Source: an uncultured Odoribacter sp.
Lineage (GTDB): Bacteria > Bacteroidota > Bacteroidia > Bacteroidales > Marinifilaceae
NCBI GenBank assembly: GCA_900548135.1
Contig: URJC01000121.1
Coordinates: 1-7,406 of the forward strand
Direction: 5' to 3'
DNA: 7,406 bases
The notes under the pieces: generated by a model
Seen by the model: the letters and a program-made list of their open reading frames with translations, nothing else
Database searches by the model: none
Told to the model about the DNA's origin: nothing
Translations under genes and position numbers: made by a program
Part shown: positions 5,875 through 7,406 of the stretch, piece by piece
Layout of the letters: every line of letters begins with the position of its first letter
Numbering within the stretch: the stretch's first letter is position 1

Positions 5875-5899
5875 GTTGTAACCTTAAAAGTGTTACAAC
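5875..5899. promoter_or_regulatory. Dyad with 9-bp spacer upstream of groES
   Basis: GTTGTAAC (5875-5882) and GTTACAAC (5892-5899) are exact reverse complements with a 9-bp spacer. Related words follow: GTTTCAAC (5901-5908) and TGTTACGAG (5910-5918). Short dyads AGTTT-AG-AAACT (5916-5927) and ACTTT-AA-AAAGT (5925-5936) come next. The arm-and-spacer geometry recalls the CIRCE operator of HrcA, but the arm sequence does not match CIRCE. It may be an operator or a 5' leader hairpin of the chaperonin mRNA. Confidence 0.45.
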
Positions 5900-5974
5900 C
5901 GTTTCAACTGTTACGAGTTTAGAAACTTTAAAAAGTAATTTTAAACAATATTATAAACTTAAAATTTTAACATT

Positions 5975-6244
5975 ATGACACTGAGAACCGTACTTAACAA
6001 AATTATTGTTGAGCCTGTTGAAGCAGAAACTGTAACAAAAGGCGGTATTATTATCCCTGATACGGCACAAGAAAAACCCCAAAAAGGTACAGTCATTGCA
6101 ACCGGTAAAGGCAAAGCCGACGAACCGATGGAAATAAAGGCAGGTGATACTGTATTATTTGGCAAATATTCCGGAACTGAGGTTCATATTGACGATAAGA
6201 AATATTTAATCATGAACCAAAGCGATATCCTCGCTATTCTTTAA
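5975..6244 (+). CDS. groES: Co-chaperonin GroES (Cpn10)
   Basis: The 89-residue product is the heptameric lid that caps the GroEL ring and encloses a folding client in the cytosol. It starts with a beta-strand typical of Cpn10 (VLNKIIVEPVE, 6-16). The GroEL-binding mobile loop covers about residues 17-35 and includes the hydrophobic tripeptide in GGIIIP (23-28). The roof and core strands follow: KGTVIATGKGK (37-47), KAGDTVLFGKYSGTEV (55-70) and the C-terminal YLIMNQSDILAIL (77-89). Length is normal for the family. The ATG is the only sensible start and has an A/T-rich leader with no Shine-Dalgarno site. groEL follows after 97 bp. Transcription is probably from the control region at about 5849-5936. 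Confidence 0.97.
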   Translation: MTLRTVLNKIIVEPVEAETVTKGGIIIPDTAQEKPQKGTVIATGKGKADEPMEIKAGDTVLFGKYSGTEVHIDDKKYLIMNQSDILAIL

Positions 6245-6277
6245 TAGACATTTACAATTAAAATTCAAAATAAAATG

Positions 6278-7406
<1,129 letters not shown>

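Noticed and set aside
5875..5899. True CIRCE operator for HrcA
   Set aside because: Only the 9-bp spacer agrees; the arms GTTGTAAC/GTTACAAC do not match TTAGCACTC/GAGTGCTAA.

Overview
The window looks like chromosomal DNA of a Bacteroidota (Bacteroidetes) bacterium, probably a gut Bacteroidales member near Odoribacter or Butyricimonas; the genus is a guess. The evidence is the low-GC sequence, A/T-rich leaders without Shine-Dalgarno sites, TAnnTTTG-type -7 promoter boxes, lipoproteins of Bacteroidota style, and the gene order (sigma-54 activator, lptE, TPR-like protein, secG, groES, groEL), which I recall from this phylum.

Layout. Positions 1-1721 (minus strand) hold the first 573 codons of a large multi-domain fasciclin (FAS1) lipoprotein that runs off the left edge. 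A 705-bp AT-rich region without genes separates it from the divergent plus-strand genes. It carries an exact 13-bp inverted repeat spanning 250 bp and a nested 12-bp inverted repeat. Next come a sigma-54 enhancer-binding protein with no receiver domain (2427-3659), a 14-bp inverted repeat that may terminate it, and a separate predicted promoter for lptE (3769-4290). lptE is followed by a TPR-like protein of unknown function (4326-5312) and secG (5315-5677, only 2 bp after the TPR-like gene). A strong intrinsic terminator closes this envelope and secretion unit. A 297-bp control region then leads to groES (5975-6244) and groEL (6342 to the right edge, 355 codons).

How the genes may work together. 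lptE and secG serve outer-membrane LPS assembly and Sec export, and the TPR-like gene between them is probably co-transcribed with both. groESL is the cytosolic chaperonin operon and is transcriptionally separate. The region upstream of groES has a good -24 sigma-54 half-site with an imperfect -12, and I could not find a TAnnTTTG box there. It also has a dyad with the 9-bp spacer geometry of CIRCE but a different sequence. Because a sigma-54 activator is encoded in the same window, activator control of groESL is a testable hypothesis, not a conclusion.

The protein-coding genes belong to known families and I see no mobile element, CRISPR array or defence system. The less expected signals are in RNA or DNA structure: a perfect 16-bp stem inside the TPR-like coding sequence, interleaved inverted repeats between groES and groEL in the order of an H-type pseudoknot, and the dyads before groES.
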